Positions 25,514-34,049 of a stretch of DNA of 64,000 nt are shown in pieces; within the stretch, counting starts at the first letter, position 1, and each line of letters begins with the position of its first letter. The translations under genes and the position numbers were made by a program. The stretch is from Palsa-504 sp963753195 (GTDB lineage: Bacteria; Actinomycetota; Actinomycetes; Streptosporangiales; Streptosporangiaceae), in assembly GCA_963753195.1 (NCBI GenBank), contig CAVWBH010000009.1, forward strand, positions 1 through 64,000, read 5' to 3'. The notes under the pieces were generated by a model. That model saw only the letters and a list, made by a program, of their open reading frames with translations. It was not told the DNA's origin and did no database searches.

Positions 25514-27247
25514 TCAGCGGCGCCGGCTCCGGTTGACGGCGGACAGGACGGCGCGCATCGAGGCGCTGGCCGTGTTGGTGTCGATGCCGACGCCCCAGTA
25601 GACCTCGCCGCTGACCTCGCACTCCACGTAGGCGGCGGCCTGCGCGTCGGTGCCCTGGGTGAGTGCGTGCTCGGTGTAGTCCAGCACCCGGGCCTCAACC
25701 CCGATGGTGGCCAGGGCGTCGCAGAAGGCGGAGATCGGGCCGTTGCCGACGCCTTCGACCTGCCGCGCCTGCCCGCCGGAGGATATCTCCGCGGTGAGCG
25801 TGTGCTTGGCGTCCACCACCGAGGAGCTCTGGTGCTCCAGCAGGCTCAGCGGCCCTTCGGTCAGGTACTCGGCGGAGAAGCTCTGCCACATCGCCTCCGG
25901 GGTCACCTCGCCGCCTTCGGCGTCGGTGTGCGCCTGGATCACCCGGGAGAACTCGATCTGCAGGCGGCGGGGCAGGTCCAGCCGGTGCTCGGCCTTCATC
26001 ACGTACGCGACGCCGCCCTTGCCCGACTGCGAGTTGACGCGGATCACGGCCTCGTAGGTGCGGCCCACGTCGTGCGGGTCAACCGGCAGGTACGGGACCG
26101 CCCACGGGTAGTCCGCGAAGGGGACGTGCGCGGACCGCGCCTCGGCCTCCAGTGCCTCGAAGCCCTTCTTGATCGCGTCCTGGTGCGAGCCGGAGAACGC
26201 GGTGTAGACCAGGTCGCCCGCGTAAGGGTGGCGGGGGTGGACCGGAAGCTGGTTGCAGTACTCGACGGTCCGCCGGACCTCGTCGATGTCGGAGAAGTCG
26301 ATCATCGGGTCGATGCCCTGGCTGAACAGGTTCAGCCCGAGAGTGACCAGGCATACGTTGCCGGTCCGCTCGCCGTTGCCGAACAGGCACCCCTCGATCC
26401 GGTCGGCGCCGGCCAGCACGGCCAGCTCGGCGTCGGCGACAGCCGTGCCGCGGTCGTTGTGGGTGTGCACGGACACGCAGACGTGCTCCCGGTTCGGGAG
26501 GTTCCGGCTCATCCACTCGATCTGGTCGGCGTAGACGTTCGGGGTGGACCGCTCGACCGTGCACGGCAGGTTGAGGATGATCTCCCGGCCCGGCCCGGGC
26601 TGCCAGACGTCCATCACGCCCGCGCAGACGTCGACGGCGAAGTCGAGCTCGGTGTCCATGAAGATCTCCGGCGAGTACTCATAGCCGAAGTCGGTGCCGT
26701 CGAGGTAGGCCTCGGCGTACTTCATCACGTGGCGGGTGCCCTCGACGGCGAGCGCCTTGCACTCCTCGCGGTCGATGCGGAACACCACCTTGCGGAAGAT
26801 CGGGGCCGTCGCGTTATACAGGTGGACGGTGGCCAGGCGCGCGCCGACCAGCGACTGGACCGAGCGCTCGATGAGATCCTCGCGGGCCTGGGTGAGCACG
26901 GAGATCCGGACGTCGGCGGGGACGCGGTCCTCGGTGATCAGCTCGCGGACGAAGTCGAAGTCGGTCTGGCTCGCGGCCGGGAACCCGACCTCGATCTCCT
27001 TGTAGCCCATCTGCACCAGCAGGTCGAACATCTTGTGCTTGCGGGCTGGGCTCATGGGGTCGATCAGCGCCTGGTTGCCGTCCCGCAGGTCGGTGGACAG
27101 CCAGCGCGGCGCCCGCGTGATGGACTTACCGGGCCAGGTGCGGTCCGGCAGCTCGACCGGCCGGAACGGGGTATAGCGGTGACACGGCATGCCGCTGGGT
27201 TGCTGCCGTGGGGTCGTGACGCGAGGGAACGCGGAATCAGTCTGCAT
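25514..27247 (-). CDS. leuA: 2-isopropylmalate synthase
   Basis: 577 residues from ATG at 27247, which follows a ribosome-binding site (gaggaagc). It condenses acetyl-CoA with 2-oxoisovalerate, the first committed step of leucine synthesis. Catalytic TIM barrel with the metal motif STDLRDGNQALIDP at the N-terminus and HTHNDRGTAVADAELAVLAG, and a C-terminal regulatory LeuA dimer domain (SSSVVDAKHTLTAEISSGGQ) for leucine feedback inhibition. This is the long actinobacterial (mycobacterial LeuA-like) type. A leucine-rich leader peptide and hairpin lie just upstream, pointing to attenuation control. Confidence 0.97.
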   Translation of the reverse strand: MQTDSAFPRVTTPRQQPSGMPCHRYTPFRPVELPDRTWPGKSITRAPRWLSTDLRDGNQALIDPMSPARKHKMFDLLVQMGYKEIEVGFPAASQTDFDFVRELITEDRVPADVRISVLTQAREDLIERSVQSLVGARLATVHLYNATAPIFRKVVFRIDREECKALAVEGTRHVMKYAEAYLDGTDFGYEYSPEIFMDTELDFAVDVCAGVMDVWQPGPGREIILNLPCTVERSTPNVYADQIEWMSRNLPNREHVCVSVHTHNDRGTAVADAELAVLAGADRIEGCLFGNGERTGNVCLVTLGLNLFSQGIDPMIDFSDIDEVRRTVEYCNQLPVHPRHPYAGDLVYTAFSGSHQDAIKKGFEALEAEARSAHVPFADYPWAVPYLPVDPHDVGRTYEAVIRVNSQSGKGGVAYVMKAEHRLDLPRRLQIEFSRVIQAHTDAEGGEVTPEAMWQSFSAEYLTEGPLSLLEHQSSSVVDAKHTLTAEISSGGQARQVEGVGNGPISAFCDALATIGVEARVLDYTEHALTQGTDAQAAAYVECEVSGEVYWGVGIDTNTASASMRAVLSAVNRSRRR

Positions 27248-27311
27248 GGTCTGCTTCCTCAGGGCGATATCGGTGTGGGCCTTAGCAGTGGCCAGCGAAT
27301 ACGCCAATACC

Positions 27312-27349
27312 CCGCGGCGAGGGAGCCGGCCTATCGGCCCCCGCCGCGG
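27312..27349 (-). promoter_or_regulatory. Stem-loop of the leuA leader (putative attenuator/anti-attenuator)
   Basis: Perfect 8-bp arms ccgcggcg and cgccgcgg (27312-27319 and 27342-27349) enclose the last codons and stop of the leucine leader peptide. A ribosome at the leader stop would block this stem, whereas a ribosome stalled at the Leu codons would leave it free. I see no U-run after it, so control may be by alternative folding or by access to the leuA ribosome-binding site rather than a simple terminator. Confidence 0.5.
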
Positions 27350-27378
27350 CCGCTAAGCAGGAGCAGCGCGCGCAACAT
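27331..27378 (-). CDS. leuL: Leucine leader peptide (15 aa) upstream of leuA
   Basis: ATG at 27378 starts MLRALLLLSGRGGGR followed by TAG. Five of the fifteen residues are Leu, four in a row, and the codons are ttg, ctg, ctc, ctg and ctt, so several tRNA-Leu species are tested. It ends 83 bases before the leuA start and its 3' half overlaps one arm of a stem-loop. This is the standard design of leucine-responsive attenuation known for branched-chain amino-acid genes including those of actinobacteria. No strong ribosome-binding site is visible (only taaag at a suitable distance). The peptide itself has no function. Confidence 0.75.
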   Translation of the reverse strand: MLRALLLLSGRGGGR

Positions 27379-27466
27379 CAGCGTTACTTTACCAGGCGGC
27401 GGCAGTGGGGGCGGCCAGGGTGGCGGAAGCGGGGATGCCAGAGCGGCGGAAACGGGATACCGGACG

Positions 27467-27523
27467 GCGGGGGCGGGGGCGGGATCGGGGAGGCGGGGGC
27501 GGGGATCGGGGAGGCGGGGGCGG
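27467..27523 (+). repeat. G-rich tandem tract with quadruplex potential
   Basis: Runs of three to five G recur, including two copies of a 21-bp unit atcggggaggcgggggcgg(gg) at 27484 and 27505. It lies upstream of the leucine leader peptide and directly after the stop of the zinc-ribbon/TerB gene. The G-rich strand is the template strand for leuA. Confidence 0.6.
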
Positions 27524-28138
27524 CTAGCCGCGGCCGGCGGACTGCTCGGTCGTGGAGATCACGCCGATGGACTGGGCGTGGGTCATGCCGAGGTGGAGGC
27601 CGATGGCCACGGCCGCCTGCCGCTCGCCTTCGGTCAGCGGGCCGTCGGACATCCCGATCCGGATCACGTCGGCCAGGTACCACTCCCGGGCCGGGATGGC
27701 GAGCTGCGCTCCCACCTCGTTCAGGGCCGGGCGGATCGCCGCCGACGGCAGGGTAAGGTCGCCGTTCAGCATGGTCTCGTTGTATCCGGGCATCCCGGCC
27801 GCCACCACCGCCTCGATCGCCCGCTGCCGGGCGATCGAGCTGGGCGGCTCGTCGGAGCGCAGCATGACCGAGGCGGCGGCGCGCATGCCCGCGGGCAGCG
27901 CGGCCTGCATCCGCGCGGTGGTCGGCAGGCTGAGCACGTCGGTCACGTAACGGGTACGGCAGGTGAGGCACTGCACGTGCTCCCCGGCCGAGTTCAGCGG
28001 GATGACCGGGAAGAAGAGCAGCGTGAGCCACCGCCGGCCTCGCTGCCGATACGGCCGGTCTCCGCCGCACCGGTGGCAGTGGAACATACCTTGAGTGATC
28101 GTCCGGTGGAACACGCGCAAGCCAAAGATGATCAGCAC
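27524..28138 (-). CDS. Zinc-ribbon / TerB-like domain protein
   Basis: 204 residues. N-terminal hydrophobic strand, then a treble-clef-like zinc ribbon with two Cys pairs (CHRCGGD and CLTCRTRY) around a hydrophobic stretch LTLLFFPVIPLNSAGEHV. The C-terminal half is a helical TerB-like domain (LADVIRIGMSDGPLTEGERQ then AAVAIGLHLGMTHAQSIGVI) with the usual acidic EF-like turn DGPLTEGE. This architecture is common in actinobacteria and unproven in function; TerB domains are tied to stress and tellurite-resistance systems. No ter genes are adjacent. Confidence 0.75.
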   Translation of the reverse strand: MLIIFGLRVFHRTITQGMFHCHRCGGDRPYRQRGRRWLTLLFFPVIPLNSAGEHVQCLTCRTRYVTDVLSLPTTARMQAALPAGMRAAASVMLRSDEPPSSIARQRAIEAVVAAGMPGYNETMLNGDLTLPSAAIRPALNEVGAQLAIPAREWYLADVIRIGMSDGPLTEGERQAAVAIGLHLGMTHAQSIGVISTTEQSAGRG

Positions 28139-28225
28139 GGTCGGTCCCTCCTCGCCCAGGTGAATTAATTTTGCCGGGGAGCCGCGCCGGGCGGGGCGGG
28201 TTTGGGGTGATGGGACGGGCCGGAA

Positions 28226-29260
28226 TCAGTCGTAGAAGCCGAGGCGGCGGAGCTGCTTGGGGTTGCGCTGCCAGTCCTTGGCGATCTTGACGTGCAGGTC
28301 GAGGTAGACCTTCGTGCCGAGGAGGGCTTCGATCTGGACGCGGGCGCGGCTGCCGACGGCCTTCAGGCGGGCGCCCTTGGTGCCGATGACGATGGCCTTC
28401 TGGCTCGGCCGCTCCACGTACAGCTCGGCATGGACGTCGATCATGTCGTCCCGGCCGGGATGCGGGCCCATCTCCTCGACCACGACCGCGATGGAGTGCG
28501 GCAGCTCGTCCCGCACGCCCTCCAGGGCGGCCTCCCTGATCAGCTCGGCGACCATGATCTGCTCCGGCTCGTCGGTCAGCTCGCCGTCGGGGTACAGCGG
28601 CGGGCTTTCGGGCAGGTGAGAGACGAGCACGTCGGCCAGCACGTCGAGCTGGAAGCCGGTCACGGCCGAGACCGGCACCACGTCCGCCCACTCCCCCAGG
28701 CCGGACACCGCGACGAGCTGCTCGGCGACCTTCTCCGGCGGCACCTCGTCGCATTTGGTCACGACCACCACGACCGGGGTCTTGCGGACGTTCTCGAGCT
28801 CGCGGGCCAGGAACCGGTCGCCGGGGCCGATCGGGTCACCGGCCGGGATGCAGAATCCGATCACGTCGACCTCGGCCAGGGTGGAGCGGACCATGCTGTC
28901 CAGGCGCTCGCCGAGCAGGGTCCGGGGCCGGTGCAGGCCAGGGGTATCGACCAGGATCAGCTGTGCGTCCGGACGGTGCACGATGCCGCGGATCACCCGC
29001 CGGGTGGTCTGCGGCCGGTCGCTGGTAATCGCCACCTTCGCGCCGACCAGCGCGTTGGTGAGAGTCGACTTGCCGACGTTGGGCCGGCCGGCCACGCAGG
29101 CGAAGCCCGCGCGGAAGGCCGCGCCCGGGGCGTCGGGGCCCGGGCCGGGGACAGCGCCCGGGGCGTCGGGGCCCGGGCCGGGGACAGCGCCCGGGCGTGG
29201 GGCGTCGGCGCCCGCGGGACGGGCGGGCGACGGATTGTTCACCACTTGATTCTCGCGCAT
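28226..29260 (-). CDS. era: GTPase Era
   Basis: 344 residues. Ras-like GTPase domain: G1 AGRPNVGKSTL, G3 LVDTPGLHRPR, G4 TKCD, G5 VSA; C-terminal KH domain (AIVIGTKGARLKAVGSRARV, then YLDLHVKIAKDWQRNP) that binds the 3' end of 16S rRNA during 30S maturation. The first ~46 residues are a Pro/Gly/Ala-rich extension with a perfect 11-residue duplication (GAVPGPGPDAP twice), not part of the conserved fold; a downstream start is possible but no good one is seen. It is the last gene of the phoH-ybeY operon. Complete. Confidence 0.96.
   Translation of the reverse strand: MRENQVVNNPSPARPAGADAPRPGAVPGPGPDAPGAVPGPGPDAPGAAFRAGFACVAGRPNVGKSTLTNALVGAKVAITSDRPQTTRRVIRGIVHRPDAQLILVDTPGLHRPRTLLGERLDSMVRSTLAEVDVIGFCIPAGDPIGPGDRFLARELENVRKTPVVVVVTKCDEVPPEKVAEQLVAVSGLGEWADVVPVSAVTGFQLDVLADVLVSHLPESPPLYPDGELTDEPEQIMVAELIREAALEGVRDELPHSIAVVVEEMGPHPGRDDMIDVHAELYVERPSQKAIVIGTKGARLKAVGSRARVQIEALLGTKVYLDLHVKIAKDWQRNPKQLRRLGFYD
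29121..29186 (-). repeat. Exact 33-bp tandem duplication in the era 5' end
   Basis: Bases 29121-29153 and 29154-29186 are identical 33-mers encoding an 11-residue Gly/Pro-rich unit in the Era N-terminal extension. Perfect identity points to recent slippage. Confidence 0.9.
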
Positions 29261-29348
29261 GTTCAGGCCGGACGAACCACAGCCCGTTCGGCGTCAAAGT
29301 GCGGGAGGCGCGGCGGAGCGGCCTGGTCCGTGCGGTCAAGCGGTGCGG

Positions 29349-29687
29349 TCAGGCGGTGCGGACGGCGCGGATGGTGCCGTCGGGGGCGGCGTGGAAGACG
29401 GTCGCGCCCGGGCCGAGGTCGCGCACCGCAGCCAGGTCCCCGGGGTCCAGCTCGGCGTCGCTGACCAGGGCGGCCGCTTCCAGTTTCTGCGCGCCGCTGG
29501 AGGAGGCCATGGCCACGGCCAGGCGCAGGGCGGACAGGCGCAGCGAGGGCAGGGCCACCGCGGCGGCGGTGTAGGTGCGGCCGGTCTCATCGCGGACGGC
29601 CGCACCCTCGGACGCCGCTACCCTCGCCCGCGAGGACCGGGCCAGGGTGATGATCTTGAGATCTTCGGGATCAAGGGCATCGCTCAC
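29349..29687 (-). CDS. Cytidine-deaminase-like protein lacking zinc ligands
   Basis: 112 residues from GTG at 29687, overlapping the stop of the CNNM gene by four bases (GTGA). The pattern DPEDLKIITLARSSRARV, AAVRDETGRTYTAAAVALPS and LRLSALRLAVAMASSSGA follows the small cytidine deaminase-like proteins found between era and CNNM genes in actinobacteria. The catalytic HxE and PCxxC motifs of true cytidine deaminases are missing, so it is unlikely to deaminate cytidine by the known mechanism. Operon position suggests a link to RNA or ribosome maturation. Confidence 0.7.
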   Translation of the reverse strand: MSDALDPEDLKIITLARSSRARVAASEGAAVRDETGRTYTAAAVALPSLRLSALRLAVAMASSSGAQKLEAAALVSDAELDPGDLAAVRDLGPGATVFHAAPDGTIRAVRTA

Positions 29688-30988
29688 GCGTCAGAGTGTA
29701 CGGGCTGCTCGTCGCCTTCCCGCTCGACCAGCACGGTAAGGATCTTGTTGCGCCGGCCGGAGCCGGGCTCGGCGGTCAGCCGCAGGCCGCTGACCGACGC
29801 GGTGGAGCCGGCGATCGGGACCCGGCCGAGCGCGTGCGCCAGCAGCCCGGCCACCGTCTCCACGTCCTCGACGCCGATCTGGACGCCGAACAGCTCCTCC
29901 AGCTCGGTCACCGGGAGGCGGGCGGTGACGCGGGCGGTGCCGGCGGACAGCCACTCGACCGGCGGCCGCTCGTTGAGGTCGTACTCGTCGGTGATCTCGC
30001 CGACGATCTCCTCCAGGATGTCCTCGATGGTGACCAGCCCGGCGGTGCCGCCGTACTCGTCGATCACGATGACCATGTGATTGCGCTGCGCCTGCATCTG
30101 GCGCAGCAGCTCGTCGACCGGCTTGCTGTCCGGCACGTAGCTGGCCGGGCGCATCACGGTGGCGACCTTCTCGGCGCCCTCGGCGCCAAGATGATCGTGG
30201 CTCCAGGCCACGATGTCCTTCAGGTAGGCGATGCCGACCACGTCGTCCTCGTTCTCGCCCACCACCGGGATGCGCGAGAAGCCGCTGCGCAGGGCCAGGG
30301 AGAGCGCCTGCTCGACGGTCTTGTCGCTCTCGATGAACACCATGTCGGTGCGCGGCACCATGACTTCCCGGGCGATGGTGTCGCCCAGCTCGAACACCGA
30401 GCGGACCATCTCGCGCTCGCCCGGCTCGATGCCGGTCCGGCGCTCGAGGTAGTCGACGAGGCCACGCAGCTCGGACCGGGCCACGGGGCTGTCGGCGTCC
30501 TCCTGCTCGCTGCTCGGCCTGGTACGCCGGACGGGCGGCAGGGCGTTGCCGACGGTGACCAGCAGGCCGGGCACCGGGCCCAGGGCCCGGGTCAGCGGGT
30601 ACAGGAACCGGGCCGCCCGGGCGGCGGTGCGTTCGGTGTGCGGGCCCGCCCGGCCGAGCTGGGGGCGCACGCCGGTCAGCGCGTAGTGCATGGCGATCAC
30701 CACGCCGGCCGAGGCCAGCACCGCGCGCCAGTCGTCGCCGAGCCAGTGCACGAAGGCCGCCGTGATCAGGACCGCGGCCAGGCACTCGCCGATGGCGCGG
30801 AGCAGCAGCAGCACGCTCATGTAGCGGGGCAGGTCGCCGGCCACCGTCTTGAGCGGGCCGACGTGCTCGGGGCGTTCGGCCACGCCGGTGGCGGCGACCA
30901 GGGTCAGGGCGGACTCGGCGTTGGCGCACCAGCCCGCCGCGAGGGCCAGCACGGCCGCCGCGACCAGCAGCCACGCCGCGGGGGACAT
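29684..30988 (-). CDS. CNNM/HlyC/CorC-family membrane protein
   Basis: 434 residues from ATG at 30988, overlapping the ybeY stop (TGATG). N-terminal DUF21 with about three membrane segments (SPAAWLLVAAAVLALAAGWC, LLLLRAIGECLAAVLITAAF, WRAVLASAGVVIAMHYALTG), then two CBS domains (VMVPRTDMVFIESDKTVEQA, HMVIVIDEYGGTAGLVTIED) and a C-terminal CorC_HlyC domain (RLPVTELEELFGVQI). Related proteins are Mg2+/Co2+ transporters or regulators of them. The gene is in the ybeY-era operon as in most actinobacteria. Confidence 0.92.
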   Translation of the reverse strand: MSPAAWLLVAAAVLALAAGWCANAESALTLVAATGVAERPEHVGPLKTVAGDLPRYMSVLLLLRAIGECLAAVLITAAFVHWLGDDWRAVLASAGVVIAMHYALTGVRPQLGRAGPHTERTAARAARFLYPLTRALGPVPGLLVTVGNALPPVRRTRPSSEQEDADSPVARSELRGLVDYLERRTGIEPGEREMVRSVFELGDTIAREVMVPRTDMVFIESDKTVEQALSLALRSGFSRIPVVGENEDDVVGIAYLKDIVAWSHDHLGAEGAEKVATVMRPASYVPDSKPVDELLRQMQAQRNHMVIVIDEYGGTAGLVTIEDILEEIVGEITDEYDLNERPPVEWLSAGTARVTARLPVTELEELFGVQIGVEDVETVAGLLAHALGRVPIAGSTASVSGLRLTAEPGSGRRNKILTVLVEREGDEQPVHSDA

Positions 30989-31482
30989 CAGGCGGTCCCT
31001 TCCCGCTCCTTCGTGTCCCGCCACGCTCTCAGCAGCTGGTCCTGCGTGCCGAACATGGCGGCGTGCTCTTCCGGCTCGGCGTGGTCATAGCCGAGCAGGT
31101 GCAAGATCCCGTGCACGGTGAGCAGCTCGAGCTCGTCCTGGGCGGAATGGCCGGCCTTGACCGCCTGCTCGGCCGCGACCTGCGGGCACAGCACCACGTC
31201 GCCGAGCAGGCCCGGATCGTCGCCCGGGTCCGGGTCGCCCGCGCGGTTGCCGCCCAGGTGCGGGGGCCGCAGCTCGTCCATCGGGAAGGACAGGACGTCG
31301 GTGGGGCCGGGCTCGCCCATCCAGCGCTCGTGCAGCTCGGTCATGGTCCGCTCGTCGACGAGCAGGACGGACAGCTCGGCCAGCGGGTGGATCCGCATCT
31401 GGTCCAGGGCGAACCTGGACACCGCGGCGAGGTCGGCCTCGTCCACCGCGACGCCGGACTCGTTGGCGATATCGATGCTCAT
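30988..31482 (-). CDS. ybeY: rRNA maturation endoribonuclease YbeY
   Basis: 164 residues from ATG at 31482 (product begins MSIDIANESGVAVDEADL as in the family; the longer frame is not believed). The single zinc site HGILHLLGYDH near the C-terminus is complete, and DVLSFPMDE is the conserved loop. The enzyme acts in 16S rRNA 3' maturation and ribosome quality control. It is 13 bases downstream of phoH and overlaps the next gene by three bases. Confidence 0.96.
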   Translation of the reverse strand: MSIDIANESGVAVDEADLAAVSRFALDQMRIHPLAELSVLLVDERTMTELHERWMGEPGPTDVLSFPMDELRPPHLGGNRAGDPDPGDDPGLLGDVVLCPQVAAEQAVKAGHSAQDELELLTVHGILHLLGYDHAEPEEHAAMFGTQDQLLRAWRDTKEREGTA

Positions 31483-31495
31483 GCTCTGCCCCGTC

Positions 31496-32572
<1,077 letters not shown>

Positions 32573-32638
32573 TTCGTCGTCAATTCGACGCTCTCCATGG
32601 ACCCGGAGGACCGCCCCCCGAGGGTTCTGCCCACCATG

Positions 32639-32667
32639 TTATCTGCCCCGGGGTTATCTGCCCCGGG
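32639..32667. repeat. Short tandem repeat upstream of phoH
   Basis: ttatctgccccggg occurs twice back to back (32639-32653 and 32654-32667) in the 99-bp gap between the HIT gene and phoH. It may be a slippage product or a small regulatory repeat; purpose unknown. Confidence 0.6.
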
Positions 32668-32671
32668 CGGC

Positions 32672-33013
32672 TCAGCCTGGGGGCCAGGCCATCCAGCGGC
32701 CGCCGAGCACGTGGGCGTGCACGTGCGGCACGGTCTGGCCCGCCTGCAGGCCGGTGTTGAAGACGACCCGGTAGCCGGCGCTGATGCCTTCGGCTACCGC
32801 CGCCCGGCAGGCCGCTGCGATGACCTCGTGCAGCAGCCCGGCGTCAGCGGTCGCGAGGGCGCCGAGGTCCGGGTGGTGCTCCTTCGGGATGACCAGCACG
32901 TGGCTCGGCGCCTGCGGGTCGATGTCGCGGAAGGCCACCACCCGGTCGGTGGCCAGGACCCGCGCCGCAGGCACTCTTTCGGCGGCGATGTCACAGAACA
33001 GGCACTCAGGCAC
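32672..33013 (-). CDS. HIT-family nucleotide hydrolase (HINT-like)
   Basis: 113 residues. The HIT triad is complete in VPHVHAHVLGG with His97, His99 and His101, and the N-terminus PECLFCDIAAERVPAARV carries the CxxC zinc pair of Hint-type members. It hydrolyses AMP-phosphoramidates or related nucleotides. Same strand as phoH, 99 bases upstream of it. Confidence 0.93.
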   Translation of the reverse strand: MPECLFCDIAAERVPAARVLATDRVVAFRDIDPQAPSHVLVIPKEHHPDLGALATADAGLLHEVIAAACRAAVAEGISAGYRVVFNTGLQAGQTVPHVHAHVLGGRWMAWPPG

Positions 33014-33440
33014 GGCATGATCCTATGGCTTCCCGGATACCGGCGGTGTCGCCGTCGGTGCGGGTGCCGGGTCCATTGTGACGACGGGCGGCAATTGAGG
33101 ATTTGAATACGAGCGCCTGGTTGCTCAAGGCGATACTCCCGGGTGACCGACGTCGCATCGCTTGGTACGGTGCCCAGCGCTGCATGTGCTGTCGTTAATC
33201 GCGAACTATGGATATTCTTAGCTTTCCCGCAATCCTCCGGCGATCACCGGGGACGTGCCCGAAAGCCAGCGCGGCACGGCCCGTCTGCGGCCTGGCTGCC
33301 CGTTGCCCAGGTAGCTGGCCCGGTGATCCGGATGGTTGCTGAGGTTAGCGACACAGCATTTGGCCAGGGTGGGGAGTTCTGCGGATGAGGGCCGGCGACT
33401 GGGTCCTGCGGAGGGCTGCGCGGCACGGGGGCGCTTACTG
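33014..33440. other. Intergenic stretch between divergent genes
   Basis: About 425 bases between the HIT gene and the sigma factor gene, which point away from each other. It must hold both promoters. I see no gene and no strong conserved promoter pair. Confidence 0.5.
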
Positions 33441-34049
33441 GTGAGTGAACCTGAGGACGGGGACGCGCGTCCAACACATGTGACCGAAACTTTGGTGGCC
33501 TCGGGGGCCATCATGCCCGCAGCCTTCGTGGCGCCGTCAGCGGCGCGCGTGGAGTGGAGCGCGGACTTCGCGGTCACCGAGCTGTATGAGCTGCACTACC
33601 GGGCGCTGGTCCGGCTGGCCGCGCTGGTGGTCCGGGACACACCCACCGCCGAGGAAGTGGTCCAGGACGCCTTCGTGGCGATGCACGGCGGCTGGCAGCG
33701 GCTCAGGGACGCGGAGAACGCGCTGGCCTACCTGCGGCAGGCGGTCATGAACCGGTCCCGGTCGGTGCTGCGGCACCGGACCGTCGTGGACAAGAACATG
33801 CAGAAGGCACCGCCGGACATGCCCAGCGCCGAGCACGGCGCACTGGCCCAGCTGGAACGGTCCGCGGTGATCGACGCGCTGCACAAGCTGCCGGAGCGGC
33901 AGCGCCAGGCGATCGTCCTGAGGTACTACGCCGACCTTTCCGAGGCCGAGATCGCGGCGGCGATGGAGATCAGCCGTGGTGCGGTCAAGAGTCACACCGC
34001 GCGCGGAATGGCCGCGCTGCGCGCGGAGCTGGAACAGGAGACATGGTGA
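33441..34049 (+). CDS. ECF-type (SigE-family) RNA polymerase sigma factor
   Basis: 202 residues from the GTG at 33441 (SEPEDGDARP...); an ATG at 33513 is a possible alternative. Region 2 (FAVTELYELHYRALVRLAAL, then AEEVVQDAFVAMHGGW) and region 4 (LHKLPERQRQAIVLRYYADL, then SEAEIAAAMEISRGAVKSHT, a helix-turn-helix) are present without region 3, which defines ECF factors. It directs transcription to a small regulon in response to an envelope or stress signal. The next gene starts inside its stop region and encodes a membrane protein that may be its partner. Confidence 0.92.
   Translation: MSEPEDGDARPTHVTETLVASGAIMPAAFVAPSAARVEWSADFAVTELYELHYRALVRLAALVVRDTPTAEEVVQDAFVAMHGGWQRLRDAENALAYLRQAVMNRSRSVLRHRTVVDKNMQKAPPDMPSAEHGALAQLERSAVIDALHKLPERQRQAIVLRYYADLSEAEIAAAMEISRGAVKSHTARGMAALRAELEQETW

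Noticed and set aside
27312..27349. Simple rho-independent terminator upstream of leuA
   Set aside because: The stem is good but no T-run follows on the minus strand, so it is described as an attenuator-type stem instead.
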